Below, piece by piece: positions 1-11,069 of a stretch of DNA of 64,000 bases; the stretch's first letter is position 1; each line of letters begins with the position of its first letter. This DNA comes from Scilla litardierei (Eukaryota; Streptophyta; Magnoliopsida; Asparagales; Asparagaceae). The notes below the pieces were generated by a model. It had not been told where the DNA came from, searched no databases, and saw nothing but the letters and a program-made list of their open reading frames with translations. The stretch spans positions 353,251,486 through 353,315,485 of the forward strand of contig CM061142.1 in the NCBI GenBank assembly GCA_030789695.1, written 5' to 3'. Both the position numbers and the translations under genes were made by a program.

Positions 1-6
1 ATGTAG

Positions 7-812
7 CTTGCAACCCTAACTGGTCACACATTCAGAGTACTGTACCTGGCCATCTCACCTGACGGACAGGTATTGTCTTCTTCCACAATATGGATTTACA
101 GCTTCTCCTTTTGATCATATTGTGTTCTTCGTCTGACTTGTTTTTCTGTTATTAGACAATTGTCACTGGTGCTGGGGACGAGACACTCAGATTTTGGAAC
201 GTCTTCCCTTCTCCAAAATTTAAGGTAATTAACTAATGTTTCAATGCTTGTTATGGCACCAATTTCCCTTTTTATAGAACACCAAAACTGATGGACTTAA
301 GTTAATGACTATAATTTATGATCCTGCCTGATCGCATGATATTCTATTTGTACATATTTGTAGTTTATCCATTTCTTACTTACCATTAAACTAACTAATC
401 ACTCTTCCTTGCAAAGAGATTCATGTTTCCTCCAAATTCGAGGATGCCCTTATTCTGCGAGGTGACTTCCTCGTCACGTGTTTTTTAACACGCAGACAAT
501 GTGCATGCACTTCTACGAAATTTCTGACCCATTCTTTCATTTCCACTTGACCTTTTATACATTGATTGTGTTGAACTAGTAGTGAGCAAGAATTATGACA
601 TTGTTTTCTTCATATAATGCCTTACGGTTTGTTTGCCTTCTCTAATAGCTTCCATTACATTTCTGCACAATGGCTACTTAATTATTACATCCACTCTACC
701 CTAATTTTTTTTATACAGATAATGATAAATTGGTGTAACTTCTGTTTTTTTGTGGCAGAGCACGGACAGTGATATTGGATCATCATCTTTTGGTAGGACT
801 CAGATAAGGTGA
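7..812 (+). CDS. FZR: FIZZY-RELATED/CCS52-type APC/C activator, last three coding exons (partial)
   Basis: Three exons can be read: 7-69, 156-224 and 759-812, with introns of 86 and 534 nt bounded by GT and AG. The exon at 7 follows a tgtag acceptor, so the window opens inside an intron. The product reads ...ATLTGHTFRVLYLAISPDGQ, then TIVTGAGDETLRFWNVFPSP, then a tail ending SSFGRTQIR and TGA. This is the last WD40 repeat and the C-terminus of the Cdh1/FZR/CCS52 family. Family knowledge: these proteins recruit substrates to the anaphase-promoting complex, drive mitotic exit and endoreduplication in plants, and dock through the C-terminal Ile-Arg tail, which is intact here. CDC20-type paralogues end differently, so FZR is favoured. 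The N-terminal C-box and first WD40 blades lie outside the window. The A versus B subclass cannot be decided from this tail. Confidence 0.9.
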
Positions 813-1779
813 TACCCGGAATTGCTTGGAACCTCTGAAGCCACTGTATGTAAAACTGCCGATTTTGGTATCAGTCAGTCACGAAAGATTTAGCTTTTCA
901 CCACCGCCAGCAAGAAGAGACACGCCATTATGTCATTTTTTTTTGTTCATCCCTCTTCATCAGTTCTTCCACCATGGCTGGCAGAAATGAAAGAGATAAA
1001 GAAGCAAGCTGTCTGTGTATAGCCAGTTCATTATTTAATTTTAGCTAGGTATGATGCTGGAAATAGCGAGAAGTAAGCCGTTACATGCTTCACACCTGTA
1101 ATGTAGGAAAGTTTGAGCCTGTATCCTGTCTTCTCATGCACTCTGAATCAAAGTTAATTTGCGTCTACACGATCAGATGTAATTTATGCCCACATATGTA
1201 ACAATGTGGGAAGCAGCGGTTATTTGGCCTGAGTTTCAATGTTTATCTTGTTTTCTCAGGCGGTTTATATCAAAGCTAATGTACGTCTATGCTTAAGAGA
1301 GCATCAGATATACTTTATATTATATACGTAATGCTTGCAAAGTGTGTGGCTATTCGGATGTTTCAGGCTCAGAATCTGAACCTATTGCTTGTGTCAAAAT
1401 AACAATCCTCAAAGCTTGAAGTTCAACAATTCTCTTGCTAAACTTCCTCTTTGCAGCTGATACGTGAATCCTTGGAATCAGTTACGGTTGGAAGTAGCTT
1501 TTTTAACGTCATGCAGCCCAGGTAGGCCAAAACGAAACCAAGCTGCCAAGGGTAAAGTTTTTAAAATCATCAAAGCTTAAGCAACTGAAAATGAAATTGA
1601 GCTCCCCTTGATTGGTTTGGTTGGTTCATTCATCCGCCCATACCGATTTGTTTAACACCAGATTTTAGAAAACTGATATGTAGCTTAACATCAAAGGCTT
1701 TAATTGTATTAAACATAAATACTGCTTTATCAGTAAATGAGGATAAATGCTCTTAAAATAACCTATATAGAGATGACTA
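813..1779 (+). other. 3' UTR and downstream flank of the FZR gene
   Basis: No open frame or transposon coding sequence is seen here. The first few hundred bases are probably 3' UTR, but no poly(A) site can be fixed by eye. Two roughly similar blocks near 1147-1180 and 1270-1310 (both with atcaaag.taat and cgtcta) look like a degenerate duplication. C1 starts at 1780. Confidence 0.5.
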
Positions 1780-2108
1780 TGTTAGATAATCTAGCTGTTT
1801 TCATTATTTACCAGTTAGCTGTTTTCTTGTTTAAATTCAAATAAAGCACGAGGCCACGATGTGTGTGCGCGCCGTGCATGTAGGATTGCATAGCGAACGT
1901 GTCAAGCCCACTACCGAGTCTGCAGGATGGCATGACACTATCTGCACAATTCTCGGCATGATTGTTCTTTCCGTTTTGCTCAGCGCATGAATAAAAGGAG
2001 AAGAATAGTAACAAAAAAGCTGCAACCAAAAGCAGCGCAAATACCTGTGTTCGTGTGTGCTGAGCTTTGTGTCAACTAATCGTGTGTGTTTGAGAGTTAG
2101 GGTGAAAA
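1780..2108 (+). repeat. C1 5' LTR
   Basis: Begins TGTTAGATAATC, aligns over its full length with 6145-6473, and ends where the leader with the PBS begins. The terminal CA has become AA. Confidence 0.9.
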
Positions 2109-2110
2109 AC

Positions 2111-2122
2111 TGGTATTAGAGC
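2111..2122 (+). other. C1 primer binding site (initiator Met tRNA)
   Basis: TGGTATTAGAGC lies 2 nt after the 5' LTR. It differs at one base from TGGTATCAGAGC, the complement of the plant initiator tRNA-Met 3' end used by many copia elements. Confidence 0.85.
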
Positions 2123-2149
2123 CCTGTTCGAGTTCTTCGGCACCTCGCG

Positions 2150-5100
2150 ATGGAACGGATCCCCACCAATCAAGCGGTAAGCGGCCATGGGAGCGAGCTT
2201 GTGCTACCGCAGGTGATGAAGGAGCCGGTCGGGACAACGACGTACCCCACCTGACACGATCGAACTACAACGACTGGGTCCTCTTGATGAGGGTCATCCT
2301 GCTGGCGAGAGGCCTGTGGCGGGCAGTCGAGGGCGCAGAGGCTGTCACCGACGACGCCAACTAACGCAACGACCGCATGGCGATGGAGGCCATCCTCCGC
2401 GCCGTGCCGTCGGAGATGATCGCAACTCTGGCGATAAAGCCCACGGCAAAGGATGTTTGGGATACAATCAAGACCCTACGCATGGGGTCTGAATGTGTGC
2501 GCGACGCCAAAGCTCAGACGCTCAGGACCGAGTTGAGGAGCTGAAGCATAAACCTGGTGAGTCGATCGATGAGTTGTCTTTGCGTCTAACCGGCATTGTT
2601 AGCAAGCTCCACCCCGGCCGTGGTGGTAGCGGCTCCACCCCAGACAAGCGCCGTGGTAAGGCACAGGACGCGCGTGGCAAGGAGGGCGCGTGCGACGGCG
2701 GCGGCAGGGCATTCGGTGCCGGCCGTGACGTCAAGAAGGACAAGTGCCGGTACTGTGATAAACCGGGGCACTGGGCGCGTGATTGCAGAAAGAAGAAACG
2801 CGACGAGGCCGCCAACCTCGTGCAGGTGGAGGATGAGGAGCCCTCACTCCTCATGGCTGAAGTGGCGTCGCTCATAGCGACGCACGCCAATTCAGAACGC
2901 GGCGGCGGCGGCTCTGTTTTTCTTAACGAAGAATGCGCCGAGGTCCTGCTTGGCAAGGAGGATGATGTGAAGGACGTCGTGTGGTACCTAGACACCGGGG
3001 CGTCAAATCACATGACGGGCGACCGCGCCGCGTTCACCGAGCTGGACGCAGGCGTGACTGGTTCGGTCCGGTTCGGTGATGGCTCAGTGGTGGAGATCAG
3101 GAGGCGCGGCACTGTGCTTTTCACGGTGCATGGTAGCCGGCACCGCATGCTCACCAACGTCTACTACATACCCAAGCTCTGTAGCAACATCATCTCCCTT
3201 GGGCAGCTCGATGAGGTGGGATGTAAGGTGCTCATCAGAGGCGGTGTCATGCGTGTGCGGGATCGGCAACATCTCCTTGTCAAGGTAACGCGGATTAGCA
3301 ACCGGCTGTATGTGATTTCTCTTAATGTTACGAAACCGGTGTGCATGTCAGCTAGTAAAGGGGACAATGCTTGGCTTTGGCATGGGCGTTTTGGCCATCT
3401 GAACTTCGAGGCGCTGCGCAAGCTCGCGCACGGTGGCATGGTGCATGGCCTCCCTCACATTGAACACGTCGACTAACTCTGTGACGCGTGCCTCATCGGC
3501 AAGCAGAGGCACGCACCCTTCCTGCAGATGGCGAATTATCGTACCGAGGTTCGTATCGACCTCGTACACGGTGATCTTTGCGGGCCCATCACGCCGGCGA
3601 TGCACGGAGGGAAGAAGTACTTCCTCCTCTTCGTCGACGACAAAACCCGCTACATGTGGGCTGTCTTGCTGACAAGCAAGGATGAGGCGGCGGCCGCGAT
3701 CAAAAAGTACCAAGCTGCTGTCGAGGTTGAGACCGAGAGCAAGCTGCGCACGTTGCGCACAGATCGTGGTTGCGAGTTCACCTCTGTGGAGTTCGGGGAC
3801 TACTGTGTCGATCGCGGTGTGCACCGGCAGCTGACGGCGCTGTACTCCCCACAGCAGAACGGCGTTGTCGAGCGGCAGAACCAATCCGTCATGTCCATGG
3901 CGTGTTGTCTGTTGAAGGCGAGGAAGATGCCAGGCGCGTTCTGGCGGGAGACAGTCAGCACAGCAGTGTTCATCCTGAACTGCTCGCCAACCCAGAGCAT
4001 GCGTGGCAGACTCCGTACGAGGCGTGGCATAGCGAGAAGCCGGCGGTGCACTTTCTCTGTATCTTTGGGTGCATGGCATACGTCAAGGTGACGAAGCCAC
4101 ACCTGAAGAAACTCGACGATCGTAGCTTCCACGTCGTGTTTATTGGATACGAGCATGGCTCCAAGGCTTATCAGGTGTTCGATCTGATGAAGAAGCAGGT
4201 GCATGTCACACGGGACGCCGTCTTCGACGAGTCCGCCAGCTGGAATTGGGGCACCACCATCGGAGGAGCTGAGATGTTCACTGTAGAGTACACAGCGCCC
4301 GTCACGCTGGCGAGCGGTGGGCGTGCCACACCGGTGCAAGGGGGAGCGTCATCTACTGCTGCATCCGAGCCGGCCATGCCGCGTGCAAACACGCTCACGT
4401 CAACCACACCAACGCCCGTTTGCGCTCCACCGACACCTGAGCCAGATGCAGTGGAATTTGTCTCTCCACCGCCAAACGCGACTCCGGCGGCTGAGATCGG
4501 AGTAGATGAGGCATACCGCGCCGTGGACAACGTGTACGCCACCACTTGCGTGCATGAGCTGGATTTTCAGGAACTCCTGCTGGCAGCCGACGAGGAGCCG
4601 GTGACATTCGCGAATGCCGAGCCGCATGCATGTTGGCGCAAGGCCATGCTCGAGGAGCTGAACTCAATTGTTGAGAACCGCATATGGAGTCTAACTGATT
4701 TGCCTGCAGGAAAGAGGCCAATTGGTTTGAAGTGGATTTTCAAATTGAAGAAGAACAGTGCTGGCGAAGTGATCAAGCACAAAGCGAGGCTCGTGGCAAA
4801 GGGCTATGTCCAGAAGGCGGGCATTGACTTTGACGAAATGTTTGCATCGATGGCTCGTCTGGACTCTGTGAGAGTGCTGCTGGTAGTCACAGCGTATGCC
4901 GGCTGGGAAGTACACCATCTCGACGTTAAGTCTGCATTCCTGAATGGTGATCTGGAGGAAGAAGTCTATGTAGCGCAGCCGCCCAGTTTCGTTCGAGACG
5001 GGCACGAGCACAAAGTGCTGTGGTTGCACAAGGCTTTGTACAGACTGCGGCAAGATCCTCGTGCGTGGAACGCCAAGTTGGATGACACGTTGTTATCACT

Positions 5101-6131
5101 TGGGTTTTACAGGAACGAAACAGAGCACTCTATATACACCTGGGGCGTCGGTGATGAGAAGCTACTGCTGGGCATGTACGTGGACGATCTGATCGTCACG
5201 GGCGCGCACTTGAAGGCCATCGATCATTTTAAGCAGGAGATGAAGGCCAAGTTCCATATGAGCGACCTCAGCAAGCTTAGCTATTATCTCGGCATTAAGG
5301 TACGACAAGGTGCCGGTGAGATCACGCTGCGGCAGACTGCGTACGCGACCAAGGTGCTCGAGAAAGCGGGCATGACCGGTTGCAACCCGATCCACATCCC
5401 ACTGGAGCCACGATTGAAACTGAGCAAGGAGAGCTCAAACCCACCGATGGACACAACGCTCTACCAGAGTATCGTCGGGAGTCTACGCTACTTGGTACAC
5501 ACACGGCCCGACATCACGTTCGTCGTCGGCTACGTCAACCGCTTCTTGGAGTTGCCCACAACCGAGCATTGGAGCACCGTCAAACATATACTCAGGTATA
5601 TTGCCGACACTATTGGCTACAGATGTCGCTACGCCAAGGACATCTCTGGAGCTAAACTTGTGGGGTACAACGACGCTGACATGGCCGGTGATGTCGACGT
5701 TAGGAAGAGCACTATCGACGTAGTGTTCGTTCTCGGGTGGAGCCAGGTAAGCTGGCAATCATATAAGCAGAAAGTGGTTGCACTATCGTCTTGCAAGGTA
5801 GAGTACATTGTCGCAACTACTGCATCATGCCAAGGTGTGTGGCTTGCACAGCTGCTCAGAGATATTCTCGGTAAGGAGGCCAGCGGAGCTACTCTACTCG
5901 TGGACAACAAATCAACGATTCAACTTTTAAGAATCCGGTTTTCCATGACCGGAGAAACGTGTCGAGACGCACTACCATTTCATCAGGCAGTGTGTCGAAG
6001 GCGGCAAGATCACCGTCGACTACGTCCACACCGACGATCAGCTGGCAGATATACTGACAAAAGCACTCGGGCGGGTCAGGTTCCAGGGCCTGCACGTGAA
6101 GCTCGGCATCGTCAACATCCAGAACAACTAG
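2150..6131 (+). pseudogene. C1 gag-pol polyprotein, decayed
   Basis: The frame starts at ATG 2150 and ends at TAG 6129-6131. It is broken by a shift near 2250, a TAA near 2362, a shift near 2530, a stop at 3474, a shift near 3950-4030 and a shift near 5925. Recognisable parts in order: gag with zinc knuckle CRYCDKPGHWARDC (about 2740-2790); protease WYLDTGASNHMTG (about 2980); GAG-pre-integrase with an H/H then C/C pair (3375-3500); integrase catalytic D (HGDLCGP, 3557), D (RTDRGCEF, 3755) and E (NGVVERQN, 3860); RT with YVDDL near 5180; and RNase H with the SSCKVEY box, DNKS and a C-terminal stretch displaced by the last shift. This is the copia domain order. The clade is not assigned. Confidence 0.88.
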
Positions 6132-6134
6132 ATT

Positions 6135-6142
6135 AGGGGGAG
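6135..6142 (+). other. C1 polypurine tract
   Basis: agggggag lies just after the pol stop and 2 nt before the 3' LTR, where the plus-strand primer is expected. Confidence 0.75.
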
Positions 6143-6144
6143 TT

Positions 6145-6473
6145 TGTTAGATAATCTAGCTGTTTTCATTATTTACCAGTTAGCTGTTTTCTTGTTTAAG
6201 CTCAAATAAAGCACGAGGCCACAATATGTGTGCACGCCGTGCATGTAGGATTGCATAGCGAATGTGTCAAGCCCATTACCGAGTCTGTAGGATGGCACGA
6301 CACGATCTGCATAATTCTCGGCATGATCGTTCTTTCCGTTTTGCTCAACGCATGAATAAAAGGAGAAGAATAGTAACAGAAAGGCTGTAACCAAAAGCAG
6401 CGCAAATACCGGTGTTCGTGTGTGCCGATCTTTGTGTCCACTGATCATGTGTGTTTGAGAGTTAGGGTGAACA
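6145..6473 (+). repeat. C1 3' LTR
   Basis: 329 bp, collinear with the 5' LTR, starts TGTTAG and ends GTGAACA. Confidence 0.9.
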
Positions 6474-6734
6474 AATGTCACTCGTGACCTCGGAAACATG
6501 AAGAAGTTAGTGATGCATGAGTATGAGAGCTCTAAATTTTGCCATGATGTTATGTTCAAAGCAATTTAACATGCTTGTATTTTATGTGGATTTCCACCTA
6601 GTTGGATATGTGTTTGTGTGCGCTTGTTTATTGATGTTGCTACTGTTGCTGTTGGGGATCCTGTGGATGTTAAGTAGAAATAATAGATCAGGAGTGAATA
6701 TTGTTTAAAAATTTCAATAAAAATTCTAATAGTT
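6474..6734. other. Unassigned flank between C1 and S4
   Basis: No gene or recognisable repeat is seen. The short open frame at 6517-6708 has no recognisable motif. Confidence 0.4.
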
Positions 6735-7361
6735 TCTACTTAGAAGAGCAGATTGTGTTACCAAAATTTTTTTAAATCACCAACAGATTTTGACAAATTT
6801 AGTAAGAAACGGAATTGAAAAACTACCTATTGTAAGAATTGAATCAACCTCAATAGCAAACACAAACACAATCAATTTTATACTGGTTCGGTCAATTCCC
6901 GTCCTATGTCTAGTACTCAAGTCAATATCACTCGATAACTTGCAAATCACAAGTGTATTACGACCTTCCTCTACACCACAACCCTGGGCAAGGAAACCCA
7001 CTCGAAGAGATCTTGAGTGTTACCCTCTTATAATTGAGATTATCCTTTTTGATAATGCGAAAGCAAACCTTTTCTCTCTTACAACCCAAGAGCGAAATAC
7101 TTATAACATTTGTTGATGAACAACAATTCCCTAAGCATTGTTGAAGCACAAGTGCATATAGTGAGGTTATAAGATTTTGATCTTAATTTTAGAATATGAA
7201 AATCAGAAATATAAAGATCAAGGATGGGACAAGAAATCAAGATGAAAGCTTTGGAGTATGAAGGCCAAAATGAGGGATTTTTCTTTGAAATCTTTTTTCA
7301 CAAAAACATTTTTTTCTTGAAAGATATTGAAATTTTCTTATCGTAAATCCCTGGGTAATCT

Positions 7362-7375
7362 TCTATTTATATATC
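7362..7375 (-). promoter_or_regulatory. S4 LTR TATA box
   Basis: On the minus strand it reads gatatataaataga, about 90 bp downstream of the palindrome array. Confidence 0.55.
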
Positions 7376-7465
7376 AAAAAATATATAAGCCAGATTAACT
7401 AAAAAGCCCTTCAAATGCCTAGAAACGGCCAGTTGTGTAAATTCCGTTCTGGGCTACGGTAACAT

Positions 7466-7723
7466 CATTAATCGAAAAAGGCACATCTGTTAGTCGACTA
7501 ATGGCAGTCAATCGACAAATCAAAGAGCTCTAGTCACTTAATCAGTCATGTTGGAAAATTGCAGAAGTCTTTATTTTATATTAGCTGACTAGTGTTCATC
7601 AGTTAGTGGACTAATGATGCTATTAGTTGTCTATCTAGATAACACTAATCGACTAATTTGACATACTGACAAGCCATTATTTCTAAGTTCTACGAGTCGG
7701 ATCATCTATTGGTCGATTAATGG
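7466..7723 (-). repeat. S4 LTR palindrome array (TTAGTCGACTAA type)
   Basis: Half-sites such as gttagtcgactaatgg (7489), gtcaatcgac, ctaatcgactaa and ggtcgattaatgg recur at roughly 20-60 bp. The array sits just upstream, in sense, of the TATA box at 7362-7375. Confidence 0.65.
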
Positions 7724-8074
7724 ACCCAGAAATACATTGATTTGGCCTTTAAAACTTAGGAAATATAAGGGATGTTTTCAAAACTTTTCATAACTTTTTT
7801 TAAGGATTCCTATGTGTGAGAAGTGATTCATCCATGATTAAACATTCTAATCAATGACAAGGAAATAAATACATCAAAAAAATATAATTTTGCATTGTAA
7901 TATTCTTGATGTATGCTTTAAACTTCAAGCTATTGTCTTTGATTCTTGAAATTATTTATTCCTTAGCCTTAATCACTTTGTTCTTCTTCTTCTTAAATCT
8001 ACATTCATAGTGTTAGCATAATAATAAGTTCGCTCATCATCATAACATATATTGGGGTGATTCAATATTCAACA

Positions 8075-9524
8075 TTCTCTTCTTTTTTGATGATGACAAA
8101 CATGTAACACATAAAATATTTAAAATATACTTACTCCTCCTGGAAAGATGCATATATGTTAAACAATCATATTAAAGCTACTCATGCATCATTACAAGTT
8201 AGTCACAATCATATTTATCTATGTATCATATGTATGCTATATGAATGTCTAAGTATAAAACATTCAATTATACATAATTTTTATCAATATTTGTAACATA
8301 ACTCATTATTCAAGCGATGGATGCACCATAACCAACATTATACGATTGATGTCTATGGGATCATATTAAGCAATATATAATGCAAGTTACTCAAAAATAG
8401 CATATCTTCATATCTTCATTTTATATGCAAGTTACTTAAAAATATAATGCATCTTACTCAAAAATATAATGACGTCATACCTTATATACAATTATTATCT
8501 CTCTCACTTTGTCATATTCTTACTTAACCATGATACCAACTCTCTCTCCCGTTGCCATATTTTATGCTATCTCCCCCTTGTCATTAGCCAAAAAGGATGG
8601 GAGTGACTCAATATATTTCTTCATCATGTTATTATTACAAAGAAGGGAGTGCTGATATTTTTGCCATTGTAAAAAAAACTTTATGAATTACTTTGATGTG
8701 TTTGTTAAGTAATTTAAGTTTCAAAGGAGTACAAATAAGAAAGGGGCAAACTTGTAGTTTTGACTTGGACAACATCTTCTAGAAAGTCAAATGAAGGAGG
8801 AGAAGATTATTTGTGCAAATAGGAGTTCAAGTTAATCAAGGAATGTCCTAGTTCAATGCACCTAGAGCACAATGTCCAAGTTCAATGCATAAGGAAGATT
8901 GGAAGATTGGATAGTCAAATTTCAATGCAACTAGGAGTTCAATTTAATCAAGGAGTGTGCAATTTCAATGCATCTAGTTAGAGTGCATATCAAAGAGGAG
9001 TGCTACAAGAGTTTGATTAAAACTAGGAGATTGAGTTAAGTAGTTTGATTACAACTAGGAGATTAGTTTGAGCATCCTATATATATACCCGTTTATACGC
9101 AAAGCTAAAAGAACCAAGTTGTAATCAAACAAATAAAATCAACCCAATCAATATGCAAGGGTGCACAAAATATAAGCACAAATCATATTGATGGATATTA
9201 TGCATAAATAGTACCAAAAGATAATAATGCATACAAAGCATAAGGTACATTTATACAGAACATATTTCTCTCCCCATTGGCATAACAAAAAAGGAACCAA
9301 GATGAGTAAGAGAAATAACCACCCCTTATGCACAAATAAAATGAGAATGACATCCACTGTGACATATGAATGGAAAACTAATGCTAGCAAGCAAAAATAT
9401 CATACTCCACCATAAATATACAATAAATGCAAAAATAAGAGTAAGGAACACACTCACATAATATGGGTACAAAATGTAGACATACAAGCATGGTACCCAA
9501 GCAATGAATAACATAGAGAGTGAG
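8075..9524 (-). other. S4 3' internal region, non-coding
   Basis: AT-rich. The segment next to the LTR matches the equivalent S1 region (tgatgacaaac..., tactcctcctgg like tactccccctgc). Plus-strand pyrimidine tracts at 8571-8580 and 9268-9285 correspond to the repeated Sirevirus polypurine tracts. No ORF3 is seen. A possible small foreign LTR lies at about 8652-9160. Confidence 0.55.
8640..9165 (+). repeat. Possible small LTR remnant inside S4
   Basis: A purine tract (agaagggag, 8640s) is followed by TG-initial sequence. Repeated ttcaatgca...ctag boxes lie at 8855-8975, a TATA-like ctatatatata at about 9077, and an aataaa at about 9130. This resembles a short copia LTR, but no partner LTR or TSD was found. 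Confidence 0.3.
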
Positions 9525-10567
9525 CTAGCAAGTAGGAAACCAAACAAAATTGGAGTTTGGTTTCCGTATATAGTCATATGAAAACATAACATGATGAACA
9601 TATGATTCTATATAGGCATTCATATCAAGCCTAGAAACAGTCTCAGGAATCCACAAAGAAAGTGATTTGCGATTCTTAAGAAGATGTTTAGTTAAGGCAT
9701 GAGTAGGAGGTGAGGGTGCATGCTTATGAGGTGGAACATAAACATTGACGTACACCGTGTGTGAAACATAAGATCTAGCATTAGATGCAATCACACAAGC
9801 ATTTCTACCATGCATAGGAACAAATGTAGCATGCAAAGGATTGTCATTAATTTTAGCATGCAAGCAATGTAAATTATTCCTATGTATAGAATTATCATGC
9901 ATATTAACATATGAAGAAGCATTCATACCAATTGGTTTTTGAATGGGCTTCTTATGGAATGAAGTGTACATATAAGCATGATTCTTTTTTGGCTTAGTAA
10001 TCGACTTTGATGTTTGGCCAAGCGAAGACTTGAATGTGACACACCTCTTAGAAAGCTTTTCCACAAATTTGTTTTGGGTGCTTCTAGAGGTAGAGCTTGG
10101 TTTGGTTACCTTCAAAGTTGAAGTTTCCAAAGCCTTGTACTTACTCAAGTTGAGACTCTCAACGTGGGTAGACAAAAGCTCACACTTCTTCAAAAGTGAA
10201 GAAATGTCGTCATCCCTCTAGGATAGACATGAGCTAAGTTCATAACATTTTGACTTGAGAGCCAATATCTCATCTATCAAAATGTTGAAATCATAATTTG
10301 AATGCATCTTCTCCAATTGGAATTTGAGAGAAGCATTCTCATCTCTCAAAGCACTCAATTGAGAAAAAAACCATCTTTCTCGATATGCAAAGAATTAAGT
10401 TTAACTTGATGCATGGCATACACATTCTCTTTCACAGATTTGTGAAAATCAAGATTATACTCAATAAGAGCTTTAAGAGTGTTATTCTCCTTACTCAACA
10501 TGCACACACGAAAATCAAGATCAATCAAATAATTTTTATCACTAAAATATTTAAGCTCATAAGTAGA
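9525..10567 (-). pseudogene. S4 gag coiled-coil and C-terminal region
   Basis: The open part at 9525-10193 reads KKNHAYMYTSF... and ends NSNFVWFPTC. It matches the C-terminus of S1 gag (KKGHAYMYTN... to NWTWLPKV). Upstream (10194-10567) the same frame continues with one TAG and has heptad-like leucines (LSALRDENASLKFQLEKM). The central gag with its zinc knuckle is missing between this piece and the N-terminal fragment. Confidence 0.7.
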
Positions 10568-10873
10568 TTAAGTTTGAGATACCTCATTATTGCTTGACTC
10601 AATCTCATCACCTCCGATGTACTTGGGCTCAAGATAACTCCACATTTCATGTGTCGTCTCCATGCCTCCAACTTCATCACTTTTATGATCCCAAGCGGAG
10701 ATGCACAAAGCCCTTTTGCCATGTATGTCCATCACGAAATTTGAGTCTAAGACATTCAAAGTCACCGCATCCAAGAGATTATTCTTCTTGAGGTGATTGA
10801 TCATCTGGCTTCTCCATATATAGTAGATCGTTCCTTTGAAGAGCGGGGGATGACCGGTTACGTTGAATGCCAT
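10568..10873 (-). pseudogene. S4 gag N-terminal fragment
   Basis: Starts at ATG 10871-10873 and reads MAFNVTGHPPLFKGT.YYIWR. It has the F-x-G-x-x-Y-x-x-W pattern of plant copia gag N-termini (compare FNGTNYGYWKCRM in S1). It breaks off after ESSNNEVSQT. Confidence 0.65.
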
Positions 10874-10895
10874 CGTTGTAGTAAGCTTCAACCTT

Positions 10896-10907
10896 GCTCT
10901 AATATCA
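10896..10907 (-). other. S4 degenerate primer binding site
   Basis: The minus strand reads TGATATTAGAGC, two changes from the initiator tRNA-Met complement. It lies directly after an LTR terminus (...TCCTTACA, ending at 10910). Confidence 0.65.
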
Positions 10908-10909
10908 AT

Positions 10910-11060
10910 TGTAAGGACCGTCTATGCCTTGCAATACTAACAACAAACACTCTAGAAGGGGGTTAATAGAGTAATGTCAATAATCGTGTAATTAAAAATT
11001 AAACTTTCAAATGCGGAATAATAAGTGCAAGAGGAATTTAAACAACACAATCGATCTCCT
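10910..11060 (-). repeat. S4 5' LTR remnant (sense 3' end)
   Basis: On the plus strand it begins tgtaaggaccgtct and contains ttgcaatactaacaac and aaatgcggaataataa. These are close matches to the reverse complement of the S3 LTR end. Similarity fades near 11060. Confidence 0.6.
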
Positions 11061-11069
11061 TATGCAACA

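Larger units (their letters stand above)
1780..6473 (+). mobile_element. C1: Ty1/copia LTR retrotransposon with both LTRs
   Basis: Both LTRs are 329 bp, start with TG and end in CA (3' copy) or AA (5' copy). A Met-tRNA-type primer binding site follows the 5' LTR and a purine tract precedes the 3' LTR. Internal order is gag, protease, integrase, reverse transcriptase, RNase H, which is the copia order. The coding frame has stops and at least three frame breaks, so the copy is dead. The LTRs differ at several sites, often CG to CA, which suggests an old insertion. The 5-bp flanks (gacta left, aatgt right) do not match. Its GC-rich codons contrast with the AT-rich flanks. Confidence 0.92.
6735..8074 (-). 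repeat. S4 3' LTR
   Basis: The sense start at 8074 (TGTTGAATATTGAATC) is preceded by a purine tract. It holds a palindrome array, a TATA box and, downstream, a block resembling the S1 LTR (on the plus strand, tactggttcgg in S4 and tactgggttcgg in S1). The sense 3' end near 6735 is truncated or unclear. Confidence 0.7.
6735..11060 (-). mobile_element. S4: pol-less Sirevirus-like copia derivative
   Basis: Read on the minus strand the order is: LTR remnant (about 11060-10910), degenerate PBS, gag N-terminus, gag coiled coil and C-terminus, an AT-rich 3' region with pyrimidine (plus-strand) tracts, and the 3' LTR. There is no protease, integrase, RT or RNase H. Gag pieces resemble those of S1, and the 3' LTR starts TGTTGAATATTG like the S1 LTR (TGTTGAGTATTG). 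Outer ends are frayed and no TSD was found, so the limits are approximate. The two LTR pieces do not overlap enough to prove they belong to one element. Confidence 0.7.

Noticed and set aside
2111..2122. tRNA-Met-like sequence as a tRNA gene
   Set aside because: It is only the 12-base PBS complement; no cloverleaf follows. The same holds at 47911 and 63511.
3770..4100. Start of the long frame 3770-6136 as a genuine protein start
   Set aside because: Its first 80 codons are an out-of-frame reading of the integrase; the true pol frame enters only after the shift near 4000.
6517..6708. Small open frame as a peptide gene
   Set aside because: 63 codons with no motif, in AT-rich flank.
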